In this document: positions 8,659 through 15,659 of the stretch, piece by piece
How positions within the stretch are numbered: the stretch's first letter is position 1
How the letters are laid out: every line of letters begins with the position of its first letter
NCBI GenBank assembly: GCA_964626565.1
Contig: CAZVFX010000014.1
Location: forward strand, 19,232 to 83,231
DNA length: 64,000 bases
Direction of reading: 5' to 3'
Origin: CAZVFX01 sp964626565
GTDB lineage: Bacteria; Myxococcota_A; UBA9042; CAIXZC01
Made by a program: the position numbers and the translations under genes
Notes under the pieces: generated by a model
Seen by the model: only the letters and a program-made list of their open reading frames with translations
What the model was told of the DNA's origin: nothing
Databases searched by the model: none

Positions 8659-10500
8659 ATGCACCGTCTCTATACGATGGGAGTAATAGTTCTGGCCGCG
8701 CTGGCGCTGACGGCCTGTGCCACGGTGCCGCCGCCCCAGGAGGTCTCTCCTGCGGAGGAGCCGGATGAAACCGCACCGACTGTGCTGGAGGCTGATGAGC
8801 CTGCCGGGGCCGTAGACGATCCGGCAGTTTCTGCCGATGAACCTGCTGCCGCGGAGGGTGAAGTTGTGCCCGTGGGAGCGGTTGAGCCGGAGCCGGCAGT
8901 GCCGGTCGTTGACTCTGGCGGCGGCTTGGACTCTCTGTGGCAGGACTATCGCATAGCCCGCGACTCGGGAGATTGGACCGGGGCCGAGCAGAAGCTGGCC
9001 GCCATTGTGCGTCTGGAGCCTGAAAGTGCACCCGGCCGTTACAGCCTCGCCGTGGTGCGGTCCCGCCTAGGACAATATGATAACGCGTACGAGCATGCGC
9101 GCGCGGCCTTCGAGCTGGACCCGAAAAATGTTCCGGCCGGGCTGCTGGTTGTGTCCCTGTCCGCCAAGCTCGGCAGCGTTGCCGGTGCCCAGGGATTCGT
9201 AGACGAAATTGCCGCCCGGGAATCCAAGAATGTCGATGTGCAGAATGTCCGGGTGGAGGTCCTCATTGCCAAGAAGGAGTACTTGAGGGCAATCGAACTG
9301 GCCCGCTCGTTGTTGAAACTGGACGAAGTGAACGTGTCGGTCATGAAGTCTCTGGCCAAGGCATATTTCATGATGGGAAAGTACAAGACCGCCACCTACA
9401 TCTTCAGGCGGGCGGAAGAGCTCACCAAGAACGACCCGGAGATTTTATATTACCGTGCCCTCATCGTGGACCGCACCAGCAAGGACCGTGTCAAGGCGGT
9501 GGCGGCCTACCGCGCCGTACTGGCGGTCAAGCCGGATTTCCCGGAGGCGCACAACAATCTGGGGTTGGTATTCTACGGCACCCGTAACTACGAACCGGCA
9601 GCTCAGGAGTTTGCGTTGGCGCTGGCCACGGCGCCTGATTTTGTCGAAGCGAAGCTGAATCTGGCTAATTCGCAGCGAGGCATGAAGCAGTATGCCGAGG
9701 CCGAAAGTACCTATCGGGCGATCATCGAGGCGCACGCCCAGTTCGGCGAGGCTTACTTCAACCTGGGCTTGATGTACCTTGAGAACGAGTTCGGGGGGTT
9801 GAGCCGGGATGAACTTCTATCCCGGGCGGTTGAGTATTTGCGTCGTTACAAGGATGTTTCCGGCTCTCATGGGGCTGGTGGCCCTGCGGACCAGTACATA
9901 AAGGAAGCGCTGGATCTGGCCAAGCAGGTTGAGACGGCCAGGGAGGAAGAGGCGAAGTACAAAGCTGAGCAGGAAGCCAAATTTCTGCAGTTGAAGCCCG
10001 ACGTTGAGGTTGTGATTACGGATCTGGCCGGTATGCGTGAGAACATCGCGAAGCATATGGAGTGTTGGAAGGCAAAGGCCAATATGGACAAGTTCAACGA
10101 ATTCCAGACGCTTGTGACGGAGTTTGACGACCTCGTTGGGGGGCCTGCGGCCGACCTCAAGAGTGCGTTGGACAACAAGTTGCCGGACGATATGGAGTAC
10201 ATCATGGAGGATATTAACATTCTCCTTGAGGAATTCAGACCTAAGGTCGACGAAGCCTTTGCCGAGCCGTGCGAGATGGAACCTGAGCCCGAGCCTGAGC
10301 CCGAGCCAGAGCCGGCGGTGGTTGAACCGGCTGCTCCTGCGGAGCCGGGACTGCCGGTGGTGGAACCTGAACCTGAGCCGGTGGTGGAGCCGGGTGCGGA
10401 GCCGGTGGAGTCTCTCTACGGCGAGCCTGCGGTTGAGCCGGAACCAGAGGCTCCTCCCATCGAGCCGGAAGCCCCTCCCATCGAGCCGGAAGGCCCCTGA
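8659..10500 (+). CDS. TPR lipoprotein with Glu/Pro-rich tails
   Basis: 613 residues from the ATG at 8659, which has GAGG at 8649-8652; ATG 8653 and GTG 8647 are alternatives in the same frame. Seen: a lipoprotein signal with lipobox LTAC, a Glu/Pro-rich linker (about residues 30-85), seven or so canonical TPR units (about 95-400; for example EAHNNLGLVFYGTRNYEPAAQEFALAL), a short coiled-coil and helical stretch, and a C-terminal tail of EP and EPE repeats. The predicted location is a lipid anchor in the inner or outer membrane with the TPRs in the periplasm. It precedes the ExbB/ExbD-like genes, as TPR proteins such as GltE/AglT do near Myxococcus motor genes. Assignment beyond TPR lipoprotein is inference. 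Confidence 0.9.
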   Translation: MHRLYTMGVIVLAALALTACATVPPPQEVSPAEEPDETAPTVLEADEPAGAVDDPAVSADEPAAAEGEVVPVGAVEPEPAVPVVDSGGGLDSLWQDYRIARDSGDWTGAEQKLAAIVRLEPESAPGRYSLAVVRSRLGQYDNAYEHARAAFELDPKNVPAGLLVVSLSAKLGSVAGAQGFVDEIAARESKNVDVQNVRVEVLIAKKEYLRAIELARSLLKLDEVNVSVMKSLAKAYFMMGKYKTATYIFRRAEELTKNDPEILYYRALIVDRTSKDRVKAVAAYRAVLAVKPDFPEAHNNLGLVFYGTRNYEPAAQEFALALATAPDFVEAKLNLANSQRGMKQYAEAESTYRAIIEAHAQFGEAYFNLGLMYLENEFGGLSRDELLSRAVEYLRRYKDVSGSHGAGGPADQYIKEALDLAKQVETAREEEAKYKAEQEAKFLQLKPDVEVVITDLAGMRENIAKHMECWKAKANMDKFNEFQTLVTEFDDLVGGPAADLKSALDNKLPDDMEYIMEDINILLEEFRPKVDEAFAEPCEMEPEPEPEPEPEPAVVEPAAPAEPGLPVVEPEPEPVVEPGAEPVESLYGEPAVEPEPEAPPIEPEAPPIEPEGP

Positions 10501-10622
10501 GGTGATATTGGGGACGGTTTCCAGAGTCGGACCTTGCGCCTTTCTGTGGCCGGGAACATTGGTTGTAGCGGGGTGTCGTAGTACCGGAGCAGCAGCAGGA
10601 ATAAGGGGCGCTGCAGGCGGTA

Positions 10623-10643
10623 GTTTTCGCGCCGGTTTTCGCG
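10623..10643 (+). repeat. 9-bp direct repeat before the small membrane-protein gene
   Basis: GTTTTCGCG occurs at 10623-10631 and again at 10635-10643, a 12-base period, within the 164-base gap between the TPR lipoprotein and the small gene. It could be a protein-binding site; there is no further support. Confidence 0.35.
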
Positions 10644-10664
10644 GGGCAGATGAGGTATGGAATC

Positions 10665-10970
10665 ATGGCGAGAAAAGTGTTTGACTGGTTAGTAAAATTT
10701 GGTATTATGGGTGCCGTTATCGTCTTAGGGGTTGCGCTCGCTGAAGGGCAGGGCCGCCCGGTTGGTAAGAAGGCGGCCAAGTCGAAGGTGGTCACCGAGG
10801 AAGGCGCCGGGGAAGAGGATGAGTCGGGTGTGATTGAAATTGTTGTGAAGATCCCGAAGCCTGAGGCGCTCATCTTTTCCAACCGGATGAAGACCAGGTA
10901 CAAGGAGTTGGGCTACGAAAAGAGTTTCGTAGACAAGATTATAGATTCGGCAAAGCATTCGCCGTTTTGA
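10665..10970 (+). CDS. Small single-pass membrane/exported protein of motor operon
   Basis: 101 residues from ATG 10665, with GAGG at 10652-10655; ATG 10650 is an in-frame alternative. Seen: a hydrophobic segment at about residues 8-26 followed by AEG, so either a signal peptide or an anchor; a basic stretch; an acidic stretch; then a well-ordered C-terminal segment starting VIEIVVKIPKPEALIFSNR and ending KHSPF. The composition of that segment suggests a folded, conserved motif. No family recognised. Its place directly before the ExbB-like gene makes a motor accessory role plausible. Confidence 0.75.
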   Translation: MARKVFDWLVKFGIMGAVIVLGVALAEGQGRPVGKKAAKSKVVTEEGAGEEDESGVIEIVVKIPKPEALIFSNRMKTRYKELGYEKSFVDKIIDSAKHSPF

Positions 10971-10981
10971 GGTGAAATTGT

Positions 10982-10998
10982 TCAATACCGGGTATTGA
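10982..10998. promoter_or_regulatory. Perfect 17-bp palindrome at the ExbB-like gene's ribosome site
   Basis: TCAATACC, one central G, then GGTATTGA: 8-bp arms, perfect. It ends just before the AAGGAGGAAGG ribosome site of the ExbB-like gene (ATG 11014). As RNA it can form a 7-bp stem with a CGG loop; as DNA it could bind a dimeric protein. Either could set the level of the channel subunit. Confidence 0.5.
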
Positions 10999-11013
10999 GA
11001 AAGGAGGAAGGAA

Positions 11014-11673
11014 ATGGATTACATTGCAAGGGCATTCGCAGAGGGTTTTCCCTGGATGCATGCGATTCTGCTGACCGCGATTATTGCTCTGGCCATCATC
11101 ATCGAACGCTTCATCTTCCTGTTCTTCAGGTACAACATCAACGCTCGGGCATTCATGGCCCAGGTGCAGAAGTTGGTCATGGGCAACAACATTGACAGAG
11201 CTATCAAGCTTTGCAATGCGGCGCCGAATGCGGCGCTGGCTCGTGTTGTCAAGGCGGGCCTGACGCGTGCCAACAAGGGCGAGCGCGAGATTCACAATGC
11301 GCTGGAAGAAGCTACCCTCGATGTGATTCCGCTGGTGCAGAAGCGCACGGGAACCCTGCAGGCCATCGCGAATATCGCGACGATGCTCGGGCTGCTCGGT
11401 ACGGTTGTGGGAATGATCCAGGCGTTTGACGCTCTGGCCAACGTTTCCGCCGACAAGCGGCAGGAAGCGCTGGGTCGCAACATCGCACTCGCCATGAACA
11501 CCACGGCATTCGGCCTGATTGTGGCGATTCCGTGCTTGTTTGCGTTTGTGTTCCTGGCCAACGTGACGAAGAAGATTGTCGACGAGATTGACCAGTACTC
11601 GGTCAAACTCGAGAACCTTCTCACGTACCGCCTGAAGGGCGGCGGCGCCGAAGACGCAGGCGAGCGCAAGTAG
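11014..11673 (+). CDS. MotA/TolQ/ExbB-family proton channel subunit (AglR-like)
   Basis: 219 residues, the usual length for TolQ/ExbB/AglR. Seen: one hydrophobic helix at about residues 12-37, a cytoplasmic region with GERE and LEEATLD, and two helices at about 118-142 and 158-182. They contain the family-typical LGLLGTVVGMIQAF and NTTAFGLIVAIPCLFAF stretches, with the Thr and Gly residues that line the channel. Known of the family: a pentamer of this subunit surrounds an ExbD/TolR/MotB-type dimer and converts proton flow to movement in the inner membrane. A strong AAGGAGGAAGG ribosome site precedes the ATG. Two ExbD-like genes follow, the same order as a TolQ-TolR-TolR motor such as AglR-AglQ-AglS. 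Confidence 0.93.
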   Translation: MDYIARAFAEGFPWMHAILLTAIIALAIIIERFIFLFFRYNINARAFMAQVQKLVMGNNIDRAIKLCNAAPNAALARVVKAGLTRANKGEREIHNALEEATLDVIPLVQKRTGTLQAIANIATMLGLLGTVVGMIQAFDALANVSADKRQEALGRNIALAMNTTAFGLIVAIPCLFAFVFLANVTKKIVDEIDQYSVKLENLLTYRLKGGGAEDAGERK

Positions 11674-11690
11674 TACGCAGATGACCTTTG

Positions 11691-11709
11691 CGCGGCGGTA
11701 TGAGCCGCG
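11691..11709 (+). other. Intercistronic hairpin between ExbB-like and first ExbD-like gene
   Basis: CGCGGC (11691-11696) and GCCGCG (11704-11709) form a perfect 6-bp GC stem with a 7-base loop, in the 74-base gap after the channel gene. There is no U tract, so it is not a standard terminator; it may stabilise or space the transcript so that the subunits are made in different amounts. Confidence 0.4.
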
Positions 11710-11747
11710 GCGTAGACGTTTGTCGCGAAGAGCCATAGGAGAAGGCA

Positions 11748-12377
11748 ATGGCAACACCTTCCGGACGTGCCCACAAGGCTGAAGCGGATCTGGGCGACCC
11801 CGATCTCATTCCCATCATGAGCATTATGTGCATCCTGATTCCGGTGCTCATCTTCTCGTTCACCATGTTCGAAGTGAAGGTTCAGGAGATTTCACTGCCC
11901 AAATTCGGTGGTCCGAGTTCCGGCGCGAAGTCGAAGGTTCTGAACCTGGCACTGCTGGTGGATCGGGACCAGTTCATCATTAAGATTCAGGGCGGCGGGA
12001 AGGAAGCCAAAGAGATCACCATCAAGAAGCGGAAGTTTAAGAATTGTCCTTCCGAGGTGTCCTGCGACGAGTGTGTCGGGGAAACCTATGAAGACTACGA
12101 CTACCCGGGACTATACACAACGATGGTCAAGCTGAAGGATTCCAAGGACTTTGCCGAGGTGGATAGCATCAACATCGGCGCAGAGAACCGGGTCCAGTGG
12201 AAGGTGCTTGCGCGGACCATCGACGCAGTGAGAGTGAAGTTGGACAAGCCGAAGTTCGAGACGATATGCGAGTACTCGCGGGCGGCAGCCTTGAAGGTGA
12301 AGACAACCGACGCGGACGGCAAAGAAGTCGAGAAGCCTGCGGAAATGTTCCCCAAGATCGTATTCGTGATGTTGTAG
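11748..12377 (+). CDS. ExbD/TolR-family protein lacking the membrane Asp (AglQ/AglS-like)
   Basis: 209 residues, preceded by AGGAGAAGG. Seen: a short N-terminus, one membrane helix at about residues 20-42 (DLIPIMSIMCILIPVLIFSF), and a periplasmic domain rich in charged residues with a Cys pair in SCDEC. In ExbD, TolR and AglQ the helix begins with a PLID- or LLD-type motif whose Asp carries the proton; here that position is Ser25 (codon 11820-11822). The neighbouring paralogue keeps the Asp. It therefore probably acts as the structural half of a heterodimer; whether the position is truly equivalent needs an alignment. Part of the motor operon. Confidence 0.85.
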   Translation: MATPSGRAHKAEADLGDPDLIPIMSIMCILIPVLIFSFTMFEVKVQEISLPKFGGPSSGAKSKVLNLALLVDRDQFIIKIQGGGKEAKEITIKKRKFKNCPSEVSCDECVGETYEDYDYPGLYTTMVKLKDSKDFAEVDSINIGAENRVQWKVLARTIDAVRVKLDKPKFETICEYSRAAALKVKTTDADGKEVEKPAEMFPKIVFVML

Positions 12378-12391
12378 AGAGGGGGTTGTGA

Positions 12392-13105
12392 ATGGCTGAT
12401 AATAATGACAAGATCCAGGCGGATGCTGCCGACGCCGCCGAGGAAGCGTGGAAAGAGGCGAAGCAGGAAGAAGCCCTCGCCCGGCGCCGAAAGCGTGGGG
12501 CCGGCGACAAACTGTCTCTGACCATCACCTCGCTGCTGGACATCATGACCATTATGCTGGTCTTTCTCTTGGTCAGCATCACGTCGGATCCCTTGAACGT
12601 AAAGCAAGACACGTTCATGCAGTTGGCTCCGTCCACGGCCAACATTTCTCCCAAGGACGATTCCATACCTATCGTCATAACCAAGGAACACATTCTCCTC
12701 GACAACAAGGCGATCGTGCAGGTGAACTGCACCATCGATAAGGGAGAATGCACCAAGGCCGATTTCGAGAAGTTGAACGTCTGTGACGCGGATCCGACGG
12801 AAGAGAACTGCCGCAAGGAAGTCATCTTCGAGATTGACAAACAGGACAAGGAGAAATCGGACCCCAACAGCCTCATTATCGAGCCCCTCAGAAAGGACCT
12901 TGAGCGGCTGGTCAAGCAGCAGATTGCGGAGGACGAGGCTCTCGGTAGAAAGTTCAAAGGAATTGTGACGTTGATTGCCGACAAGGAGATTCCCTTCCGG
13001 CTGCTTATGGAAGTGATTTACACGGCCGGCAAGGTTGGCGTAAAGGGGAAAGGCGGCCTTTCCCAATTCAGATTCGCCATCCTTAAGGTCGGTTCGGGCG
13101 GGTAA
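12392..13105 (+). CDS. ExbD/TolR-family protein with membrane Asp (AglQ/AglS-like)
   Basis: 237 residues starting 14 bases after the previous ExbD-like gene. Seen: an Ala/Glu-rich cytoplasmic N-terminus of about 38 residues, one membrane helix at about 42-62 (LSLTITSLLDIMTIMLVFLL) and a periplasmic domain. Asp50 in SLLD (codon 12539-12541) is in the position of the proton-carrying Asp of the family. The C-terminal part (KFKGIVTLIADKEIPFRLLM to the end) matches the typical ExbD/TolR fold pattern. A Cys-containing insert (NCTIDKGECTKADF and ENCRK) could be disulfide-bonded. It should form the ion-conducting partner of the ExbB-like channel. Confidence 0.9.
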   Translation: MADNNDKIQADAADAAEEAWKEAKQEEALARRRKRGAGDKLSLTITSLLDIMTIMLVFLLVSITSDPLNVKQDTFMQLAPSTANISPKDDSIPIVITKEHILLDNKAIVQVNCTIDKGECTKADFEKLNVCDADPTEENCRKEVIFEIDKQDKEKSDPNSLIIEPLRKDLERLVKQQIAEDEALGRKFKGIVTLIADKEIPFRLLMEVIYTAGKVGVKGKGGLSQFRFAILKVGSGG

Positions 13106-13158
13106 AGCATTCGGCACTCGTGCCGTATGAGTTAATCCGCATTTGAAGTGGAGTTTTT

Positions 13159-13186
13159 TTGAGCCGAAGCAAACCACTGCTATGAT
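13159..13186 (+). promoter_or_regulatory. Putative promoter of the FHA/TonB-like gene
   Basis: TTGAGC at 13159-13164, a 16-base spacer and TATGAT at 13181-13186, in the 153-base gap after the second ExbD-like gene. It would let the TonB-like protein be expressed separately from the upstream operon. Confidence 0.45.
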
Positions 13187-13244
13187 ATTCGGAGTGAAGG
13201 GTGCGGGTTGGGCGGGGTGTGAGTTTGGGGGAAAGACGCACTTT

Positions 13245-13259
13245 ATGGACAAGCACTGA
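13245..13259 (+). CDS. Possible four-codon leader overlapping the next start
   Basis: ATG-GAC-AAG-CAC-TGA, whose TGA shares its final A with the ATG at 13259. A purine-rich GGGGGAAAG lies upstream at about 13227-13235, whereas the main gene has no clear ribosome site of its own. Re-initiation from this mini-ORF could start the downstream gene. Speculative. Confidence 0.25.
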   Translation: MDKH

Positions 13260-14875
13260 TGGCTAAGGACAAAAAGCAGGAGAAGATCCTCAGAATTGGA
13301 GTCGTCCAGGGCGGACGAATCATAGAGGAACGTCTGCTACGGCACAAAGAAGCTGTTACGGTAGGCCAGTCTCCCAAAAACAAGTTCATGATCCCATCGC
13401 CCAGGGTGCCGATTACGTACACGCTTGTGGACGTAAAGAAGGGCCGCTACATCCTCTGCTTCGAGAAGGGGATGCTGGGCAAGATTCTGGTCGAAGAAGA
13501 AGTTCTCGACCTCAAGACGCTGGCCAAGCGAAAACTGGCGGAACGCAAGGACAACCGGTTCTCTTTTGGCCTGGACGAAGAGTCGCGTGGCAAGATAGTG
13601 CTGGGGGATGTTACACTGCTCTTCCAGTTTGTTACCCCGCCGCCGGAAGTTCCGAAGCTGCAGCTTCCGGCGGAGGCAAGAGGCGCGTGGTGGAGAAGCA
13701 TAGACAGCGCCTTGTTGGCGACGTTCCTGATTGCTCTCATCGGGCTGGGCGGCAGCGGCGGCGGGCTTGACGCCTGGTGGCGCTATACAGGCAGGTACCT
13801 GGCTCCTTCCAAGAAAGGGCAGCCGAAGATTTTCCAGACACTGGTTACTGCCCAGAAGTCCAAGGAAGAAAAGAAGGAGAAGAAGGAAGGAGAGGGCGAA
13901 GAGAAGAAAGAGAGTATCGCCGAGAGCCGTGAAGACGAGGCCGACAAGGTTACGGACAAATCCGCGCTTGACGAATTGGGAATCGGCGAGGACGAAGAGA
14001 CCGACCCGTTGCTGTCGGATGCTGCGGACCTTGATGAGACGGACCTTGAGGCCAGCCTCGGCGAAGAGATTGACGTCAGTGACGTGCGTGACCGGGTAAA
14101 GGAGAGCTTCAAGGAAGAAGCGCCCCGGCCGGGAGCGCTGAGTTCGGAAGAACGTATGGACCGTGCGAAGCGGCTGGTTTCCGACCGGACTGTAGTAGGC
14201 ATGATCGGGTCCGATTTCGGAGTTGGCGACGGCGCTTTCGGCGACAGCCTGGCGGGCGGTTCCAACCGCATCCAGAGCAGCTTCGGCGAGGGTGGACTGG
14301 TCGTTGGTGATCCCGGTGGCCTGCATAGCGACTACCTGGACGAAGGAGACGGGCTGGGCAGCATTGCCGACGAGATGCGCGGCCCGGGCGGTTTCGGCGG
14401 CCCCGGCGGCGGCCCGGGCGGTCCCGGGCACCTCATTGCCTTGAAGCCCGAGGATTTGGGGCCGGAAAAGGGTCCGGGCAGCGTGGAAGTTATCAAGGGC
14501 CCCAAGAAGAAGCTCAAGGCCAAGAAGGTCAAGGTCAAAGAGAAGAAGTGGAAGTTGAGTCTCAGTTCGGGCCGGAGCTTTGTTGGCGGCAAAGTCGACA
14601 AGAAAGCGGTGAATAAGTACTTGCGGGCACGGCAGAGCGCATTCCAGAAGTGCTACACCATGGTGGCGCGCCGCAACCCCAATGTGGGAGGCAAACTGGT
14701 TTTGCGCATCAAGATCGACCTGTCGGGACGGGCCACTGCCCGAGTTGTATCCGACAAGACCGGTGACCCGGCCCTTGCCAAGTGTATCCTGGGCAAGATT
14801 CGCCAGTGGTCCTTCCCCAAGCCGGCCGGCAAGAGCGTCGAGTTTGTCGTTCCGTTCGTCTTCCGCTCTTTGTAG
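13259..14875 (+). CDS. FHA-like/TM/TonB-like protein with AgmX/PglI C-terminal domain (GltG/GltJ-like)
   Basis: 538 residues. Seen in order: an N-terminal beta domain (about 8-130) resembling a degenerate FHA fold; a membrane helix at about 148-166 (SALLATFLIALIGLGG); a Lys/Glu-rich then acidic stretch; a Gly-rich segment (FGGPGGGPGGPGH, about 380-396); a basic segment; and a C-terminal TonB-like domain (about 455-538) with two Cys (QKCYT, AKCIL), IRQWSFPKP and final PFVF. That end matches the AgmX/PglI C-terminal family found in Myxococcus GltG and GltJ, which link the inner-membrane motor to envelope proteins. It follows the ExbB/ExbD-like genes, so it is the likely energy-transducing arm of this machine (inference). 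Confidence 0.85.
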   Translation: MAKDKKQEKILRIGVVQGGRIIEERLLRHKEAVTVGQSPKNKFMIPSPRVPITYTLVDVKKGRYILCFEKGMLGKILVEEEVLDLKTLAKRKLAERKDNRFSFGLDEESRGKIVLGDVTLLFQFVTPPPEVPKLQLPAEARGAWWRSIDSALLATFLIALIGLGGSGGGLDAWWRYTGRYLAPSKKGQPKIFQTLVTAQKSKEEKKEKKEGEGEEKKESIAESREDEADKVTDKSALDELGIGEDEETDPLLSDAADLDETDLEASLGEEIDVSDVRDRVKESFKEEAPRPGALSSEERMDRAKRLVSDRTVVGMIGSDFGVGDGAFGDSLAGGSNRIQSSFGEGGLVVGDPGGLHSDYLDEGDGLGSIADEMRGPGGFGGPGGGPGGPGHLIALKPEDLGPEKGPGSVEVIKGPKKKLKAKKVKVKEKKWKLSLSSGRSFVGGKVDKKAVNKYLRARQSAFQKCYTMVARRNPNVGGKLVLRIKIDLSGRATARVVSDKTGDPALAKCILGKIRQWSFPKPAGKSVEFVVPFVFRSL

Positions 14876-14890
14876 CGTCATAGTTTTCCG

Positions 14891-14918
14891 GCGGCCAAGG
14901 CATCTTTTCTTTGGTCGC
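14891..14918 (+). other. Ten-base-pair hairpin after the TonB-like gene
   Basis: GCGGCCAAGG (14891-14900) pairs with CTTTGGTCGC (14909-14918) in RNA with two G-U pairs and an 8-base loop. It lies 15 bases past the stop codon. There is no U tract after it, so termination is possible but not demonstrated. The next promoter candidate starts immediately downstream. Confidence 0.4.
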
Positions 14919-14921
14919 TAC

Positions 14922-14950
14922 TTGCATTGGAACCTAAGAGAAGTTATAAA
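14922..14950 (+). promoter_or_regulatory. Putative promoter of the small periplasmic-protein gene
   Basis: TTGCAT at 14922-14927, a 17-base spacer and TATAAA at 14945-14950, 61 bases before the ATG at 15012. One of a set of TTGC-type -35 boxes in this window. Confidence 0.55.
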
Positions 14951-15011
14951 CTAATATAGATGAGCCGTTTGGACGTTAAGATGACAGCGGAATAATTTTG
15001 GAGGGTGCGCC

Positions 15012-15545
15012 ATGAGGCAGGTCGGGCGGTTACTTCTTGCATCACTGTTGCTGGCGGTTTGGCTCCCGGTCTCCGCAGTTGAGGCCAAAGACGAATTGAC
15101 CATGCAGCAGATGAAAGTCCGGGGCGAGAAGCTCGTCACCCAGATGCGCGACATGCGTGACGTGGGGGAAAGCGGCTTGCGAAAGGCCCGTGGAGATAAG
15201 GACCTCTCCAGAATGGACTGCATCAACGAAGCGCTCATTGCGCTGAAAGGCGTGTTGAAGCTTGGCGAAGATTATCTTTACGACATGAAAGCTGAGTACG
15301 ACCGGGGCAATCGCAAGGGCGTGCAGTCAAGCTATGTCAAGATCACTATCGCCATGAAGAAGATAGAGAGCCTCGATGCCAGGCTTAGAAGCTGCGGTGG
15401 CCCTCATGAAGAAGGGGTAGTTGAGGGTAAGCCCATCATTGAACGCACGATGGATTCCGACCTTCCCGATCAGGACCCGCTGGAAGGGCTGGAGAGCGAC
15501 CCCATGTTTGTCGAGCGGCCTCCGGTAGCGAGTCCGTACGAGTAG
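15012..15545 (+). CDS. Small periplasmic helical protein of unknown function
   Basis: 177 residues with a signal peptide (1-26, ending VEAKD). A TTGGAGG ribosome site precedes the ATG. The mature part is mostly helical and charged, with two Cys (DCINEA and RSCGG) that could form a disulfide joining helices, then a Pro/Asp-rich disordered tail from about residue 140. No family recognised. It lies between the TonB-like gene and the polysaccharide-export genes and has its own putative promoter, so it could serve either set. Confidence 0.8.
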   Translation: MRQVGRLLLASLLLAVWLPVSAVEAKDELTMQQMKVRGEKLVTQMRDMRDVGESGLRKARGDKDLSRMDCINEALIALKGVLKLGEDYLYDMKAEYDRGNRKGVQSSYVKITIAMKKIESLDARLRSCGGPHEEGVVEGKPIIERTMDSDLPDQDPLEGLESDPMFVERPPVASPYE

Positions 15546-15604
15546 GTCTCAGGCAAAAAAGGGGCAATTCAGGGAAAACTGGACGAAAAAAGGGCAGAAA
15601 ACAC

Positions 15605-15633
15605 TTGCGGCCTGCCCTCGGCTGTGTTACATA
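15605..15633 (+). promoter_or_regulatory. Putative promoter of the polysaccharide-export genes
   Basis: TTGCGG at 15605-15610, a 17-base spacer and TACATA at 15628-15633, 27 bases before the ATG at 15660. The -10 box is a moderate match. Confidence 0.45.
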
Positions 15634-15659
15634 CAGAATCAATTCTCAGTGAGAGCTGA

